A stretch of DNA of 64,000 nucleotides from Terriglobia bacterium (GCA_032252755.1 JAVUPY010000023.1:1-64000); one strand, 5' to 3'. Positions 8,195 to 17,380 are shown, numbered from the stretch's first letter. The notes: a model not told the origin generated them from the sequence alone. A program made the numbers and translations.

Positions 8195-9817
8195 TCAGTT
8201 TCCTGCAATCCAGTCTGTGATAGCTTTCACGACCTCCGGGTCGACGTGTCCGGGTTTGCCGTACTCGGCGCCGGTGGATGCGCCCTCGACGGGCATCATG
8301 AGATGGTTGAGGTTGGGGAAGACTTTGAATTCAGCACGCTTTCCCGCCAGAGCGGTTTTGATCAGGTCAAAGTCTTCGTTGGTGATCTGAATGTCCTTGC
8401 CGGCCTGGATTGCGAGGACGGGGACATCGATCTTCTTCATCTCGGCAGGTATGTCGCGGTGCAGGAGGTCGGCCCAGTAGTGGGCGGGAGCGCCGAAGAC
8501 GGTCACGGAGCCGGTCAGTTTGCCTTCGCGAATTTGAGCGAACTGCTGTTTGACCTGCTCGATGCGTTTGTCGATGTCTGCCTGGGAGGCACCGGTGGCC
8601 TTCATCTGTTTCGCGAGTTGGCGTTCGATCGTCTGGTCGAGGGGCACTGCTGCGGCGGCCATCAGGATGACACCGTGGGTATCCGGTGCGCGTTGGGCGA
8701 TGTAGGGCGCCAACATGCCACCAAGGGAATGGCCGAGAAGATAGACGCGAGCCGGATCAGCGCCGGGCTCCTTGGCGGCGGCGTTCATGGCGGCGACGGC
8801 GTCGGTAATGACTTCGTCCTCGACGGTGGAATTAGTGGTGATGTCCTTGGGCGCGAAGAAGGTTCGTTTGTCATAGCGCAGCGAGCCGATGCCTGCGGCG
8901 GCGAGACCCTCGGCGATGTCCTTGAAGGGCTTGTTGGGGCCGATGGTTTCGTCGCGGTCGTGCGGGCCTGACCCGTGGACGAGGACGACAATGGGGAACT
9001 TCGCTCCGGGCTTGAGATCTTTCGGGGTGCAGAGAGTCGCGGGGACTTTCAAGGTGCCGCTGGGGAAGTCAGCGGGAGAGTCAATGCATGCGGCGGGGAA
9101 GGGGCTGGGTTTTTCGGGGGCGGGGACGAATCCGTCGCGCACGGCGTCGAACTGCTGCAGGGGGACCTGCATGCGCATGAGCTGATTATTCTGATCTGCC
9201 GTGATTTCGATGAGGCTGGCGCCGATCTCGAGTGAGTAGATCTTGGTGGTGACGGGCTGCCCGTTGAGGGTTCCGCTGCCGGGATCAGGCTTGGCCTCAA
9301 GCTTGGCGGTGACGGCGGTCATGCGCTGCGGAACCAATACGTGCCACTCCGCGGGCAGGGTTGGACCAGCGGCGGCAATTGCGTTCAGCAGGACCTGGTA
9401 GTGCGCTGTAATGAAGTTGTCGAGAACGATAGTGTTGGGTTTCCAGGCGAGCTCCTTGGGAACGAGCTGGCCGTTTGAGTCAAGGGTCAGTGTGACGGCG
9501 TTCCCCTTGTGGAGGACGTCGAGGTCCTGGACGTTGGGGTGCTGGGGATCGTTGCCCAATTTCGCGGTCAACCGGTATTCCTGCAGCGTCCACGAGGAGT
9601 CGAGGTCCTGCGAGTGCGTCAAGACGCTTTGACGACCGGGGGAGTTCACAGTCGCGGTTCCGGCGACGTGGAAACCGTTTGCGGTCTTCGTGATGGTGAA
9701 CTCGTCTGTGCCGGTGACGTTCGCATTCTTGATTGTGAAATGGAATTTTTGCGGCGTGTCCTGTGCCAACGCCGTCATGGAGATAATTAGAACCGAGAGT
9801 AGTGCGAACCGTCGCAT
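8195..9817 (-). CDS. Secreted alpha/beta hydrolase
   Basis: The 540-aa protein has a cleavable signal peptide (MRRFALLSVLIISMTALAQD). An N-terminal beta-rich region (about residues 22-245) precedes an alpha/beta hydrolase domain. The oxyanion strand VVLVHGSGPHDRD, nucleophile S364 in GHSLGG, an Asp in LAIQAGKDIQ and a His in FPNLNHLMMP form a plausible catalytic set. The family contains esterases and peptidases, and the substrate cannot be deduced. The ATG at 9817 follows GCGGAGG and gives a proper signal peptide; an open extension of 23 codons upstream is rejected. It appears monocistronic. Confidence 0.88.
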   Translation of the reverse strand: MRRFALLSVLIISMTALAQDTPQKFHFTIKNANVTGTDEFTITKTANGFHVAGTATVNSPGRQSVLTHSQDLDSSWTLQEYRLTAKLGNDPQHPNVQDLDVLHKGNAVTLTLDSNGQLVPKELAWKPNTIVLDNFITAHYQVLLNAIAAAGPTLPAEWHVLVPQRMTAVTAKLEAKPDPGSGTLNGQPVTTKIYSLEIGASLIEITADQNNQLMRMQVPLQQFDAVRDGFVPAPEKPSPFPAACIDSPADFPSGTLKVPATLCTPKDLKPGAKFPIVVLVHGSGPHDRDETIGPNKPFKDIAEGLAAAGIGSLRYDKRTFFAPKDITTNSTVEDEVITDAVAAMNAAAKEPGADPARVYLLGHSLGGMLAPYIAQRAPDTHGVILMAAAAVPLDQTIERQLAKQMKATGASQADIDKRIEQVKQQFAQIREGKLTGSVTVFGAPAHYWADLLHRDIPAEMKKIDVPVLAIQAGKDIQITNEDFDLIKTALAGKRAEFKVFPNLNHLMMPVEGASTGAEYGKPGHVDPEVVKAITDWIAGN

Positions 9818-9976
9818 CCAGACCTCCGCAGTTAATAATACGGGGTGGAGCGCAGGAAGAACGCAAGAAATGTCTAATCGTGCCATCGCGAACGTGCCAT
9901 CGTGCCCCTGGAATGCAACGACGAAACGGCGAAAGCCACAAGACGCTGAAGGAATACTTTGGTGCCACTATTCTAT

Positions 9977-12145
9977 TTAGATTTTCTTGCGAATTGCGTC
10001 CCTCACAACTCGCTCCAGCTCTTCCGGGTCCTCAATTGGAGGCAGGCAGGTGAAATTGGTGCAGACGACGGCGAGGGATTTGCCTTCCTTTATGCCGGGA
10101 AGATTGGGAACGGTTTCGGCGAGGGCGGGGGGAAGATAGGCGGCGGCAGCTTCGTTGTCGGTGATGCGAAGCACGGTCTTGTTCAGGGCGAAGGGCTGCA
10201 CGGCGGCGCGATAGAGATCGTGAGCCAGTTCGCCGGAGCCGCAGACGACAACCTGGATGTGTGGCCGCGACATCCAGACGGACGCGAGACCATACGTTCC
10301 GGCATAGATTCCGAATTGCTCCGCGATACCGGCGAAGACCTCGAGCGTCTCTTCGGCAAGTTCGTGGTAGCGCGAGTCATTAGTGAGAGCGTGAAGTCGC
10401 AAGAGTGACAGAGCTGCGGCTGGATCTCCGGCTGGGGTGGGGGAGTCCTGGAAAGGCTTGCGTCGGGCAGCAAGAGCGCCGAGCGCGACGGCTTCTGTGC
10501 GCGTGGACTCGGTATCGAAGAACCCGCCCGAGATGGGGTCATGGAAGCGGTCGATCATGGCGTCGGCGACCTGCTTTGCGAAGCGGAAATACGTCATGTC
10601 GGACGAGGCTTCGTAGGCATCGAGGCACGCGCAAACGGTGAACGCGTAGTCGTCCAAGAGGCCTGGAACGGCGCGGGGCGTGGCGGATGGGTCGGAATAG
10701 GCGATTACGTGGCGCAGGCCGCTGTTGCGGTCCCAGCCCTCGCTGAGAAGACGATCGAGGGAGCGCAGGGCGAACTGCTTGGCGTGCTCCATGGTGGAAT
10801 CGGCGATGCCGGATTCCGCAGTGCCCAAAACCGTCGCGGCCTTCAGGTAGGCAGAAATACAGAGCGCGTTCCAGTTCACGTAAACAGTTTTATCGATGTA
10901 GGGCGTAGGCCGGTTGAGGCGGGCGGCATAGAGCTTGTGCTTCGCGGAGTCGAGGATGGCTTCAATTTCTTCGCGCGGCTTGCCGTTTCGGGAGGCGATT
11001 TCTTCGACGGAGGTTCGCACCCAGAGCACGTTCTTCGCGTGGTTGTGGTGCATCTCGCCGACCTCGTTGATGTCGAAGTGAAGCGAGGCGATTTCGAATT
11101 CTTCATCATCGAGAACAACGCGGGCTTCTTCGCGCGTCCAAGTGAAGTAATCGCCGTCGTCGTCGAGGTTGATGTCGGCGTCCTGCGAGGAATAGAAGCC
11201 GCCGCGCTCGCGATCGCTGAGCCATTCATCGATCCAGCGGATGATGTCGCGGGCGACGTGAGCGAAGAAGTTGTTGCCGGTGGCCTGGTAGGCGTGGACG
11301 TAGTTCTTTAGCAACTCCGAGTTGTCGTAGGACATTTTCTCGAAGTGCGGGACGCACCAGCGCTCGTCGACGGAGTAGCGGTGGAAGCCTCCTGCGAGCT
11401 GGTCGTAAACGCCGCCGCGGGCCATCTTCGACAGGGTCGTCGTGACGACGGTGCCGACCTGTTCCTCGGCGGTGCGCGCGTACCAGTCGGTAAGGAGATC
11501 GAGCGAGGCCGGGTGAGGGAACTTGGGGGCGGCGCCGAAGCCGCCGTTGTCGCGGTCGAAAAGGCCGAGCGCGGACTGAACCATCTGCTCAACGATGCGC
11601 GGAGAGAAGTCGGCGGAGCGGCCGAGCATGCCTTCGGCGTGGCCGAGAGCGTCCATGAGTTTGCCGGCTTCGGATTCGACATCGTTGCGGCGCTCGCGAA
11701 AGGCTTCGGCGATGGCCATTAAGATCTTGGTGAAGCCCGGGCGGCCTAATGAATCCTGCGGCGGGAAATAGGTTCCGCCGTAGAAGGGTTTGCCCTCGGG
11801 AGTCAAGAAGCAGGTGAGAGGCCAGCCGCCCTGGCCGCTGATGGCGGCGACAGCGGTCTGGTAGCGAGAGTCGACGTCGGGTCGCTCGTCGCGATCGACT
11901 TTAATGGGAATGAAATTCTGGTTGATGATTTCCGCGACTTTGGGGTCGTCGTAGGATTCGCGATCCATGACGTGGCACCAGTGACACCAGACGGCGCCGA
12001 TGTCGAGGAGAACGGGCTTGTTCTCCGACTTGGCGAGCGCGAAGGCTTCGTCACCCCACTCGTTCCAGCGGATGGGCTGGTGCATGGCGGAACGAAGGTA
12101 AGCTGACGAAGCCTGCGCAAGCTGGTTGGTCGCTGCGGTACTCAT
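9977..12145 (-). CDS. Thioredoxin-domain protein of the YyaL/DUF255 family
   Basis: The 722-aa protein has an N-terminal thioredoxin-like domain (about residues 20-175) with the family motif GAVWCHWCHVMDRES. A long alpha/alpha barrel region follows, resembling six-hairpin glycosidases, with conserved segments GGFGAAPKFPHP, GGVYDQLAGGFHRYSVD and PHFEKMSYDN. Homologues include YyaL and human SPATA20; the biochemical role is not settled. No signal peptide is seen, so it is probably cytoplasmic. Full length for the family. Confidence 0.92.
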   Translation of the reverse strand: MSTAATNQLAQASSAYLRSAMHQPIRWNEWGDEAFALAKSENKPVLLDIGAVWCHWCHVMDRESYDDPKVAEIINQNFIPIKVDRDERPDVDSRYQTAVAAISGQGGWPLTCFLTPEGKPFYGGTYFPPQDSLGRPGFTKILMAIAEAFRERRNDVESEAGKLMDALGHAEGMLGRSADFSPRIVEQMVQSALGLFDRDNGGFGAAPKFPHPASLDLLTDWYARTAEEQVGTVVTTTLSKMARGGVYDQLAGGFHRYSVDERWCVPHFEKMSYDNSELLKNYVHAYQATGNNFFAHVARDIIRWIDEWLSDRERGGFYSSQDADINLDDDGDYFTWTREEARVVLDDEEFEIASLHFDINEVGEMHHNHAKNVLWVRTSVEEIASRNGKPREEIEAILDSAKHKLYAARLNRPTPYIDKTVYVNWNALCISAYLKAATVLGTAESGIADSTMEHAKQFALRSLDRLLSEGWDRNSGLRHVIAYSDPSATPRAVPGLLDDYAFTVCACLDAYEASSDMTYFRFAKQVADAMIDRFHDPISGGFFDTESTRTEAVALGALAARRKPFQDSPTPAGDPAAALSLLRLHALTNDSRYHELAEETLEVFAGIAEQFGIYAGTYGLASVWMSRPHIQVVVCGSGELAHDLYRAAVQPFALNKTVLRITDNEAAAAYLPPALAETVPNLPGIKEGKSLAVVCTNFTCLPPIEDPEELERVVRDAIRKKI

Positions 12146-12183
12146 TGGAATAGTTTACGGCAGAAAAGAGTCTTAGAACCGAT

Positions 12184-12299
12184 TCACCACAGAGACACAA
12201 GAGGCACAGAGAAGTCCTGGCAAAAAAGCAGCGGCAAAAGAACTCGAGCAGCCAGCGCTTTACTTAATGGAAGTCTGTGTCTCTGCGCCTCCGTGGTGA
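12184..12299. repeat. Long imperfect inverted repeat (CACCACAGAGACAC type)
   Basis: The left arm 12184-12214 (starts CACCACAGAGACACAAGAGG) is largely complementary to the right arm 12272-12299 (ends CGCCTCCGTGGTGA), with a 57-bp interior. This kind of CCACGGAGACACAGAGG repeat is scattered in many bacterial genomes. It separates the YyaL-type gene start from the dps stop. Confidence 0.65.
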
Positions 12300-12306
12300 G
12301 ACGTTT

Positions 12307-12807
12307 CTATTTTTGCAAGTGCGCTTCGAGGAACCAGAGGTCCTTGTCGGCTTCGCGGGTTAGTTGGGTGAAGAGGTCTGAAGTTCCCTGGTCGCCGAGT
12401 TTGTCGGTGTTTTTGATGTCTGCACGGAACTGGTTTGCGGCGCGGGCCAGGCGTTCGGAAAGAGCAACGACGTGTTCGATTCCGCCGACGGCGTCGAGAT
12501 CGTATTCAGGAATGGACGAGGTTGAAGCCACAAGGCGAGCGGTGCCGAGAGCGCTTCCGCCAAGGGCGGTGACGCGCTCTGCGATGAGATCGGCTTGATC
12601 GTCGAAGTGGCCGGCAAGTGTATCGAAGAGTTCGTGGAGTTGGAAAAATTCGGGCCCCTTCACGTTCCAGTGGGCCTGCTTGGCCTGAGTCTTCAGGTCA
12701 ATGGTGTCGGCGAGGCGGGCGTTGAGGATGTCGATGCTCTGGTTGCGAGCAGATTCAGAGAGGTTGACTCCGGTAGTAAAGGTGCGAGTAGCGGTTTTTG
12801 TAGCCAT
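12307..12807 (-). CDS. dps: Dps-family DNA-protecting ferritin-like protein
   Basis: The 166-aa protein is predicted to form a dodecamer that oxidises and stores iron and may bind DNA in stress. The ferroxidase helix pair is visible: AHWNVKGPEFFQLHELFD followed by HFDDQADLIAERVTALGG, giving the His/Asp/Glu metal ligands typical of Dps. The N-terminus (MATKTATRTFTTG) is short and mildly basic. The ATG at 12807 is preceded by GAGG. An upstream in-frame Met would add 27 residues of intergenic-like sequence and is rejected. Confidence 0.92.
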   Translation of the reverse strand: MATKTATRTFTTGVNLSESARNQSIDILNARLADTIDLKTQAKQAHWNVKGPEFFQLHELFDTLAGHFDDQADLIAERVTALGGSALGTARLVASTSSIPEYDLDAVGGIEHVVALSERLARAANQFRADIKNTDKLGDQGTSDLFTQLTREADKDLWFLEAHLQK

Positions 12808-12958
12808 TGTTTCGTCCTCACTCAATGGATGGTTGAGGGTGGGGAGAAGATGATAATTATTATTAAAGTCCGGGATGTGGTTCAGCAACGACAGGTATTA
12901 GCTCGGTCGCCAGACGTTGTTCGTTTTCGTGTACGATGAATTTTTTTGGGGAGATTTC

Positions 12959-13777
12959 GTGCTGACCCAACTTAAATCCGCCCTGCTATCAGTAGGGCGA
13001 GGTGCGTATCATGTGTTACCGCAGAAGTTGCGAGTCTCCGTTGCGGGCGCCATTCTTCCGCAAACGCCTCGGCCGACAACAATTCAGATGGGGCTCCTTG
13101 CGGCGATGAAATTGGAAGTGTCGCCTCGCCAGGAACGCTCGTACATTTTTGGGACCCATGAACCGGAGGTACAGGAGGCCTTGCCCAGACTCGTACGTCC
13201 CGGTATGACCGTTTTAGATATTGGCGCAAATATCGGATACTTTGCGCTGGGGTTATGGAAGTTGGTCGGCAACGAAGGCAGGGTGGTCGCATTTGAGCCA
13301 AACGGTCCCTCACTCACACGTCTTCGGCGCAACATTGAACTGAACAATGCCGGAGAAGTTAGCGTTGAAGGGTGTGCCGTTTCCGACTATGACGGTGAGG
13401 CGCAGTTTTCGAATGCCTTGAGCGACACACAGGGAAGGTTCGCAGATCTTCCATATCTTCCGTCCAATGCGCGAGTGGTGACGGTTCCGTGTTGCACGAT
13501 TGACAGTTACGTCGTGCGGACTGGTCTGAAGCCTGCATTCATCATGATGGATGTTGAGCATGCCGAGGGGCGAGTTCTAAAAGGGATGCGAGAGACGTTG
13601 TCGAAGTTGAAACCGACACTTCTGGTCGAAATGCACGGGACAACAGCAATTGAGGAAGCATGGGAAGAACTTCGCCGGGCCAACTATCGTGTCCAGCTCC
13701 TCCCCGGCATGACTGGCATCGAGAGTAGTTCTCAGATACCAGAGCTTAGCCATTGCGTTTGCACGCCGATCAATTGA
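12959..13777 (+). CDS. FkbM-family SAM-dependent methyltransferase
   Basis: The 272-aa protein has SAM motif I at VLDIGANIGYFALGL and the acidic loop VVAFEPNGPSL. The FkbM hallmark is present: TIDSYV followed by FIMMDVEHAEGRVLKGM and LLVEMHG. FkbM enzymes O-methylate sugars or secondary metabolites, and no glycan cluster is present to name a substrate. The GTG at 12959 sits behind GGGGAG. The open frame extends 14 codons upstream without a ribosome site. Its 3' end overlaps the convergent M20 peptidase by a few bases. Confidence 0.87.
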   Translation: MLTQLKSALLSVGRGAYHVLPQKLRVSVAGAILPQTPRPTTIQMGLLAAMKLEVSPRQERSYIFGTHEPEVQEALPRLVRPGMTVLDIGANIGYFALGLWKLVGNEGRVVAFEPNGPSLTRLRRNIELNNAGEVSVEGCAVSDYDGEAQFSNALSDTQGRFADLPYLPSNARVVTVPCCTIDSYVVRTGLKPAFIMMDVEHAEGRVLKGMRETLSKLKPTLLVEMHGTTAIEEAWEELRRANYRVQLLPGMTGIESSSQIPELSHCVCTPIN

Positions 13778-14765
13778 GTAGTTCTGTTGCGATCCTCACG
13801 TAGAGTTTTATTGTTTCCGTTAGTTCCTTCTTGCTCAGGAATTCGCGTTCGGTGTGGGCGACGTGGATGGAGCCGGGGCCGAGGAGGAGTGGTTCGCCCC
13901 AGTTGGTGAGCTTTGGGATGTCGGTGGTGAAGGATGCGGTCATGGTCTGGAAACCGGGGAGAGTGCGGAAGCGCATGTACGGGATATCGAGGACGAAGTC
14001 GACCTGAACGCGATCTCCGACGGCAGCGAGGATTTTGTCGCGCAGGACGCTTGACGGGCCAACCTGGCGGAAAAGCAATTGCGCTTTGGCGAAATCGGGG
14101 ATGACGTTGGTGGCGCGGCCTCCCTCGATGATGCCGATGTTCATGGTGCTGGGCCCTATGTCGGGATTGTGCGGGAAGTCCATCGAGCGAAGGGCCTGGA
14201 GGGCATCGAGAAGTTTGTCGATTGCGGAGTCGCCGAGTTCGGGATAGGCGGAATGCGCCATCTTACCGTGCGCTGTGACTTCAACGCGGAGCGCGCCTTT
14301 CGATGCGATAGCGAGGCGGTTGTCGGTGGGTTCGCCATTGACGAGGAATTTGGATCCACGCGCGTGCTGGTTGGCGACGGTCGCTCCGAGGGAGTCGCGT
14401 TCTTCGCCGACGACGAAGAGGAGTCCGCATTCGGTTCCGGCGGCGCGAAGCTGTTCGGCGGCTGCGACCTGGGCGGCGATGATGCCCTTGGCGTCGCAGG
14501 AGCCGCGACCGTAGATGTTGGCGTCGTCCTCGCGTGATGGCAGAAAGGGCGGGACGGTGTCGATGTGGGTGGAGAAGAAGAGCGGCGGGGATGGGTTGCG
14601 GGGCGGAGTGGCGACGACGTTGAAGCGGCCTTCGGCAACCGGCATGCGCTCGACGGCATACCCGAGTTTGTCGAGATGCTGGGCGAGGAATTCGGAGGCC
14701 GCGCCTTCGTGTCCGGTGATGCTTTCGATGTCGATGAGTTGCCGCGCGAGGGCGATGGCGTCCAT
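13770..14765 (-). CDS. M20-family metallopeptidase / deacylase (ArgE/DapE-like)
   Basis: The 331-aa protein has zinc ligands in family order: His in FFSTHIDTVPP, bridging Asp in GRGSCDAKG, catalytic Glu-Glu in VVGEERDS and a C-terminal His in HVAHTEREF. A dimerisation lid (about residues 155-270) is present. ArgE (acetylornithine deacetylase), DapE (succinyl-diaminopimelate desuccinylase) or a peptidase are all possible; nothing local decides. Met at 14777 is an alternative start four codons upstream. Confidence 0.88.
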   Translation of the reverse strand: MDAIALARQLIDIESITGHEGAASEFLAQHLDKLGYAVERMPVAEGRFNVVATPPRNPSPPLFFSTHIDTVPPFLPSREDDANIYGRGSCDAKGIIAAQVAAAEQLRAAGTECGLLFVVGEERDSLGATVANQHARGSKFLVNGEPTDNRLAIASKGALRVEVTAHGKMAHSAYPELGDSAIDKLLDALQALRSMDFPHNPDIGPSTMNIGIIEGGRATNVIPDFAKAQLLFRQVGPSSVLRDKILAAVGDRVQVDFVLDIPYMRFRTLPGFQTMTASFTTDIPKLTNWGEPLLLGPGSIHVAHTEREFLSKKELTETIKLYVRIATELLN

Positions 14766-14793
14766 GGCAAAGAGCATAGCAAGGGAAATGACT

Positions 14794-14870
14794 AAATGAC
14801 GAATGTCGGGATGACGAATGAACGTTCAGTACTTTTATTCGTCATTTCGTCGTTGCGACATTCGTCATTT
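14794..14870. repeat. Inverted repeat with 15-bp perfect arms in divergent gap
   Basis: AAATGACGAATGTCG (14794-14808) is the exact reverse complement of 14856-14870. The interior repeats the GACGAATG motif. It fills most of the gap between the M20 gene (minus) and the hydrolase (plus), so it could affect both promoters. Confidence 0.75.
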
Positions 14871-14881
14871 ATTCTTTCCTG

Positions 14882-15541
14882 ATGACGCACGCTCCGCATT
14901 CGCGAATACAATCCATCGATCTGGCCGGGCCTGTGGGCCGGCTCGAAGCTGTGCTCAATGTTGGGGTGGCGGGCGCTGAATACGCCGCGGTGGTGACGCA
15001 TCCGCACCCGCTTTTTGGCGGCACGATGCATAACAAGGTTGTGTTCCATGCGATGAAGGCGCTCAACAGCTTCGGGTTTACGGTGCTGCGTTTCAATTTT
15101 CGAGGCGTAGGAGCGAGCGAGGGCGAACACGACAATGGCGTCGGCGAGGTCGAGGATGTTCGTGCGGCGCTGGAGTACATGAAGTCGGAATTCAAGTTGC
15201 CGCTGGTTTTCGCAGGATTTTCATTCGGAGCGGCGGTCGGGTTACAGGCTGCCTGTCCCGATCCGGAGGTTGAGGCGATCATTTCCATTGGCACTCCGGT
15301 GCAAGCAGAGAATCGCATCTACCAGTACAATTTCCTGCGGCAGTGCGGGAAGCCGAAGTTGTTCATCAGCGGGGACCATGACCAGTTTGCGAGTGCGGAC
15401 GAGTTGGCCGAATTGGTGAGGACGGTGTCCGAACCGAAGCGATTGGTGTTGATTGAGGGTGGCGATCATTTTTTCGCGGGGCATCTAGAGGAGTATCGGC
15501 AGGCGATCGAGGGGTGGGTTCGGGAGACAGTGCTCGGCTGA
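14882..15541 (+). CDS. Alpha/beta hydrolase (COG2945-like)
   Basis: The 219-aa cytoplasmic hydrolase carries THPHPLFGGTMHN (oxyanion region), FRGVGASEG, nucleophile Ser in FAGFSFGAA, Asp in SGDHDQF and His in EGGDHFFAG. The set matches the small COG2945 alpha/beta hydrolase group, whose substrate is unknown. The ATG at 14882 has a poor ribosome-binding site, but no better start exists inside the conserved region. Family-typical length. Confidence 0.85.
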   Translation: MTHAPHSRIQSIDLAGPVGRLEAVLNVGVAGAEYAAVVTHPHPLFGGTMHNKVVFHAMKALNSFGFTVLRFNFRGVGASEGEHDNGVGEVEDVRAALEYMKSEFKLPLVFAGFSFGAAVGLQAACPDPEVEAIISIGTPVQAENRIYQYNFLRQCGKPKLFISGDHDQFASADELAELVRTVSEPKRLVLIEGGDHFFAGHLEEYRQAIEGWVRETVLG

Positions 15542-15544
15542 GAA

Positions 15545-15637
15545 CATCGCGAGAGAATCTAGCGTCGCGCATTCGCGCGACTCGGAACTGAGACGAGAGA
15601 TTTTCCCCCGCACTCACGTGCGGGGCTACGTTCTCGA
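15545..15637. repeat. Palindromic repeat family A, copy 2
   Basis: Hairpins GTCGCGCATTCGCGCGAC and CCCCGCACTCACGTGCGGGG are both perfect. The 3' end GGGGCTACGTTCTCG runs directly into the 18-bp tandem repeat that starts at 15631. Confidence 0.85.
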
Positions 15638-15764
15638 AACGACCAAAGTTTTCGCAGCGACGAAAGTTCTCGAAACGACCAAAGCTTTCGGAACGACGAA
15701 AGTTCTCGGAACGATGAAAGTTTTCAGAACGACGAAAGTTGTCGGAGCGTTGGAGGTTTTCGGA
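15631..15764. repeat. 18-bp tandem repeat, 7.4 units
   Basis: The units are 15631-15648, 15649-15666, 15667-15684, 15685-15702, 15703-15720, 15721-15738 and 15739-15756, with a partial to 15764. Consensus TTCTCGRAACGACGAAAG, with alternating variants. The first unit matches the tail of repeat A, so the array probably arose by expansion of that tail. There are no spacers, so this is not a CRISPR array. Confidence 0.9.
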
Positions 15765-15765
15765 T

Positions 15766-15785
15766 GGCACGGCTGAAGCCGTGCC
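15766..15785. repeat. GGCACGGCT palindrome
   Basis: GGCACGGCTGAAGCCGTGCC is a perfect 9-bp stem with a GA loop, directly after the tandem array and 52 bp before the glycerate kinase start. Confidence 0.75.
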
Positions 15786-15837
15786 TCTTCAAAACAATGC
15801 ACTTGCAACGGGTTATGCCGTGCAGGTAATCGATTCC

Positions 15838-17193
15838 ATGCACGAAGTCAGCGGTGGTGAAACCCGGCGGTTAGACGAGGCTCTGGCGCTAGAGCAGAGG
15901 CACGCGGCGCGGGAGATCTTCTCGCAGGCGTTGGCCGAGTGCAGCATCGACCGCGCATTCGAACGGCATGTGTTTTACGAGCACGGGGTGCTGCGAGTTG
16001 TCGAAGATCTTTACGATTTCAACCTGTATGGCCGGGTGTTCGCAGTTGCCGTAGGCAAGGCTGCGCACAGTATGACCGAGTCGTTGATGTCGCGCGTGGG
16101 GCCGGGCGCGGGCATCTCAGGTATCGTTTGCGGGCCGACGGCGCCGAACTCGCAAGTGTTCGGCTTCCGGTATTACCGGGGCGGCCATCCCACGCCAAAT
16201 GGAGATTCGGTTCGGGCTGCGGAGGCGATCCTGCGAGGCCTGGAGTATCGAAACCAGGGATCGCTGATTATTTTCCTCATCTCGGGTGGCGGATCGTCGC
16301 TGGTTGAGAAGCCGATCTCGTCCGAAATTTCTCTTGAGGATCTTGTCGCGACTTATCGAGCGCTGGTTCACTCTGGCGCGACGATTGCCGAGGTCAATGC
16401 GATTCGGAAGCACCTTTCGGCGGTGAAGGGCGGCAGACTTGCGCTGGCGGCAAGTCCTGCTCACCAGGTTTCGATCCTCGTCAGCGATGTTCCCGAAAAT
16501 GCGCTGGACTCGCTTTCGAGCGGACCGACGATGCCGGACAGCAGCACGATCCGTCAGTGTCACGCGATCGCAAAGAAGCATGGCTTGTTGCCGGAGTTTC
16601 CGGACAGCGTGCGAGGGATGTTTGAGCGCGGGGAGTTGCAGGAGACTCCAAAGGCAAACGAGGCGGCGTTTGCGCACTCGCGCTGGTGGAAGGTGCTTTC
16701 CAATGCTTCGGTGCAAAAGGCCGCGGTGGAACGGGCGGCGCTGACAGGTTATGCCGTGGAAGTCGAGAACTCGTGCGACGACTGGGACTACGCGAAGGCG
16801 GCGGAGCATCTGTTGAAGCGTCTGCGGGCATTGCGGGAGGGCGTTTCACGGGTGTGCCTGATTTCGGGCGGGGAAGTCACGGTGAAGGTGAAGGGAACTC
16901 CGGGGGTCGGCGGACGCAACCAGCAGTTCGCGCTGGAGTGCGCGAAGAAAATCGCCGGAGAGACGATTACGGTGCTCAGCGTGGGAACCGACGGCGTCGA
17001 TGGAAACAGCACGGCGGCTGGGGCAATCGTGGACGGAACCACCATGGCTCGCGCGAGTGCGGCAGGACTGGATGCGGATGCCGCACTGAAAAAGTTCAAT
17101 ACCACGCCTTTCTTCAACGCGCTGGGGGACCTGGTGGTGACCGGGCCTACGGGGAACAACCTGAGAGACTTGAGGATTCTGCTGGCGTGGTGA
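15838..17193 (+). CDS. Glycerate kinase (GckA/TtuD, MOFRL family)
   Basis: The 451-aa enzyme phosphorylates D-glycerate, most likely to 2-phosphoglycerate for this class, in serine/glyoxylate or tartrate breakdown. It has the N-terminal DUF4147 domain with VAVGKAAHSM and LISGGGSSLVEKP. The C-terminal MOFRL domain carries ISGGEVTVKVKG, GGRNQQFAL and VGTDGVDGNSTAAGA. The frame is open back into the tandem repeat, but the ATG at 15838 gives the expected N-terminus (AREIFSQAL about 20 residues in). The ribosome site is weak. It stands alone. Confidence 0.9.
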   Translation: MHEVSGGETRRLDEALALEQRHAAREIFSQALAECSIDRAFERHVFYEHGVLRVVEDLYDFNLYGRVFAVAVGKAAHSMTESLMSRVGPGAGISGIVCGPTAPNSQVFGFRYYRGGHPTPNGDSVRAAEAILRGLEYRNQGSLIIFLISGGGSSLVEKPISSEISLEDLVATYRALVHSGATIAEVNAIRKHLSAVKGGRLALAASPAHQVSILVSDVPENALDSLSSGPTMPDSSTIRQCHAIAKKHGLLPEFPDSVRGMFERGELQETPKANEAAFAHSRWWKVLSNASVQKAAVERAALTGYAVEVENSCDDWDYAKAAEHLLKRLRALREGVSRVCLISGGEVTVKVKGTPGVGGRNQQFALECAKKIAGETITVLSVGTDGVDGNSTAAGAIVDGTTMARASAAGLDADAALKKFNTTPFFNALGDLVVTGPTGNNLRDLRILLAW

Positions 17194-17252
17194 GAGTGGA
17201 AGTCTGGGTTGCGTGGCATTACAAGAACAAGTCTGGACATAGTTGACAGAGC

Positions 17253-17286
17253 CACATCTGCGAAATGCGCGCAGATGTGGGGCACG
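17253..17286. repeat. Palindromic repeat family R, copy 5
   Basis: CCACATCTGCG pairs with CGCAGATGTGG around an AAATG loop, followed by GCACGG. It lies 60 bp after the glycerate kinase stop and just before the promoter of the small transcription unit. Confidence 0.85.
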
Positions 17287-17321
17287 GCGTGGCCTCATAT
17301 CCAGCGCCTTTGTTCCTGATT

Positions 17322-17351
17322 TTGACAGCCAGATTTGGTGCGGCGTAGTAT
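17322..17351 (+). promoter_or_regulatory. Sigma-70-type promoter
   Basis: TTGACA (17322-17327), 18-bp spacer, TAGTAT (17346-17351). Predicted start near 17358, 23 nt before the small ORF. It is one of the best promoter matches in the window. Confidence 0.65.
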
Positions 17352-17380
17352 CGGGTTAACACTGGAAAGGAGGTGGTCCG

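Noticed and set aside
15631-15764. Possible CRISPR array
   Set aside because: Units are directly tandem with no spacers, and no cas genes are present.
15366-15770. Minus-strand frame with repeated Ser/Glu/Asn/Phe hexamers
   Set aside because: It is only the translation of the 18-bp tandem DNA repeat joined to antisense of the hydrolase gene.
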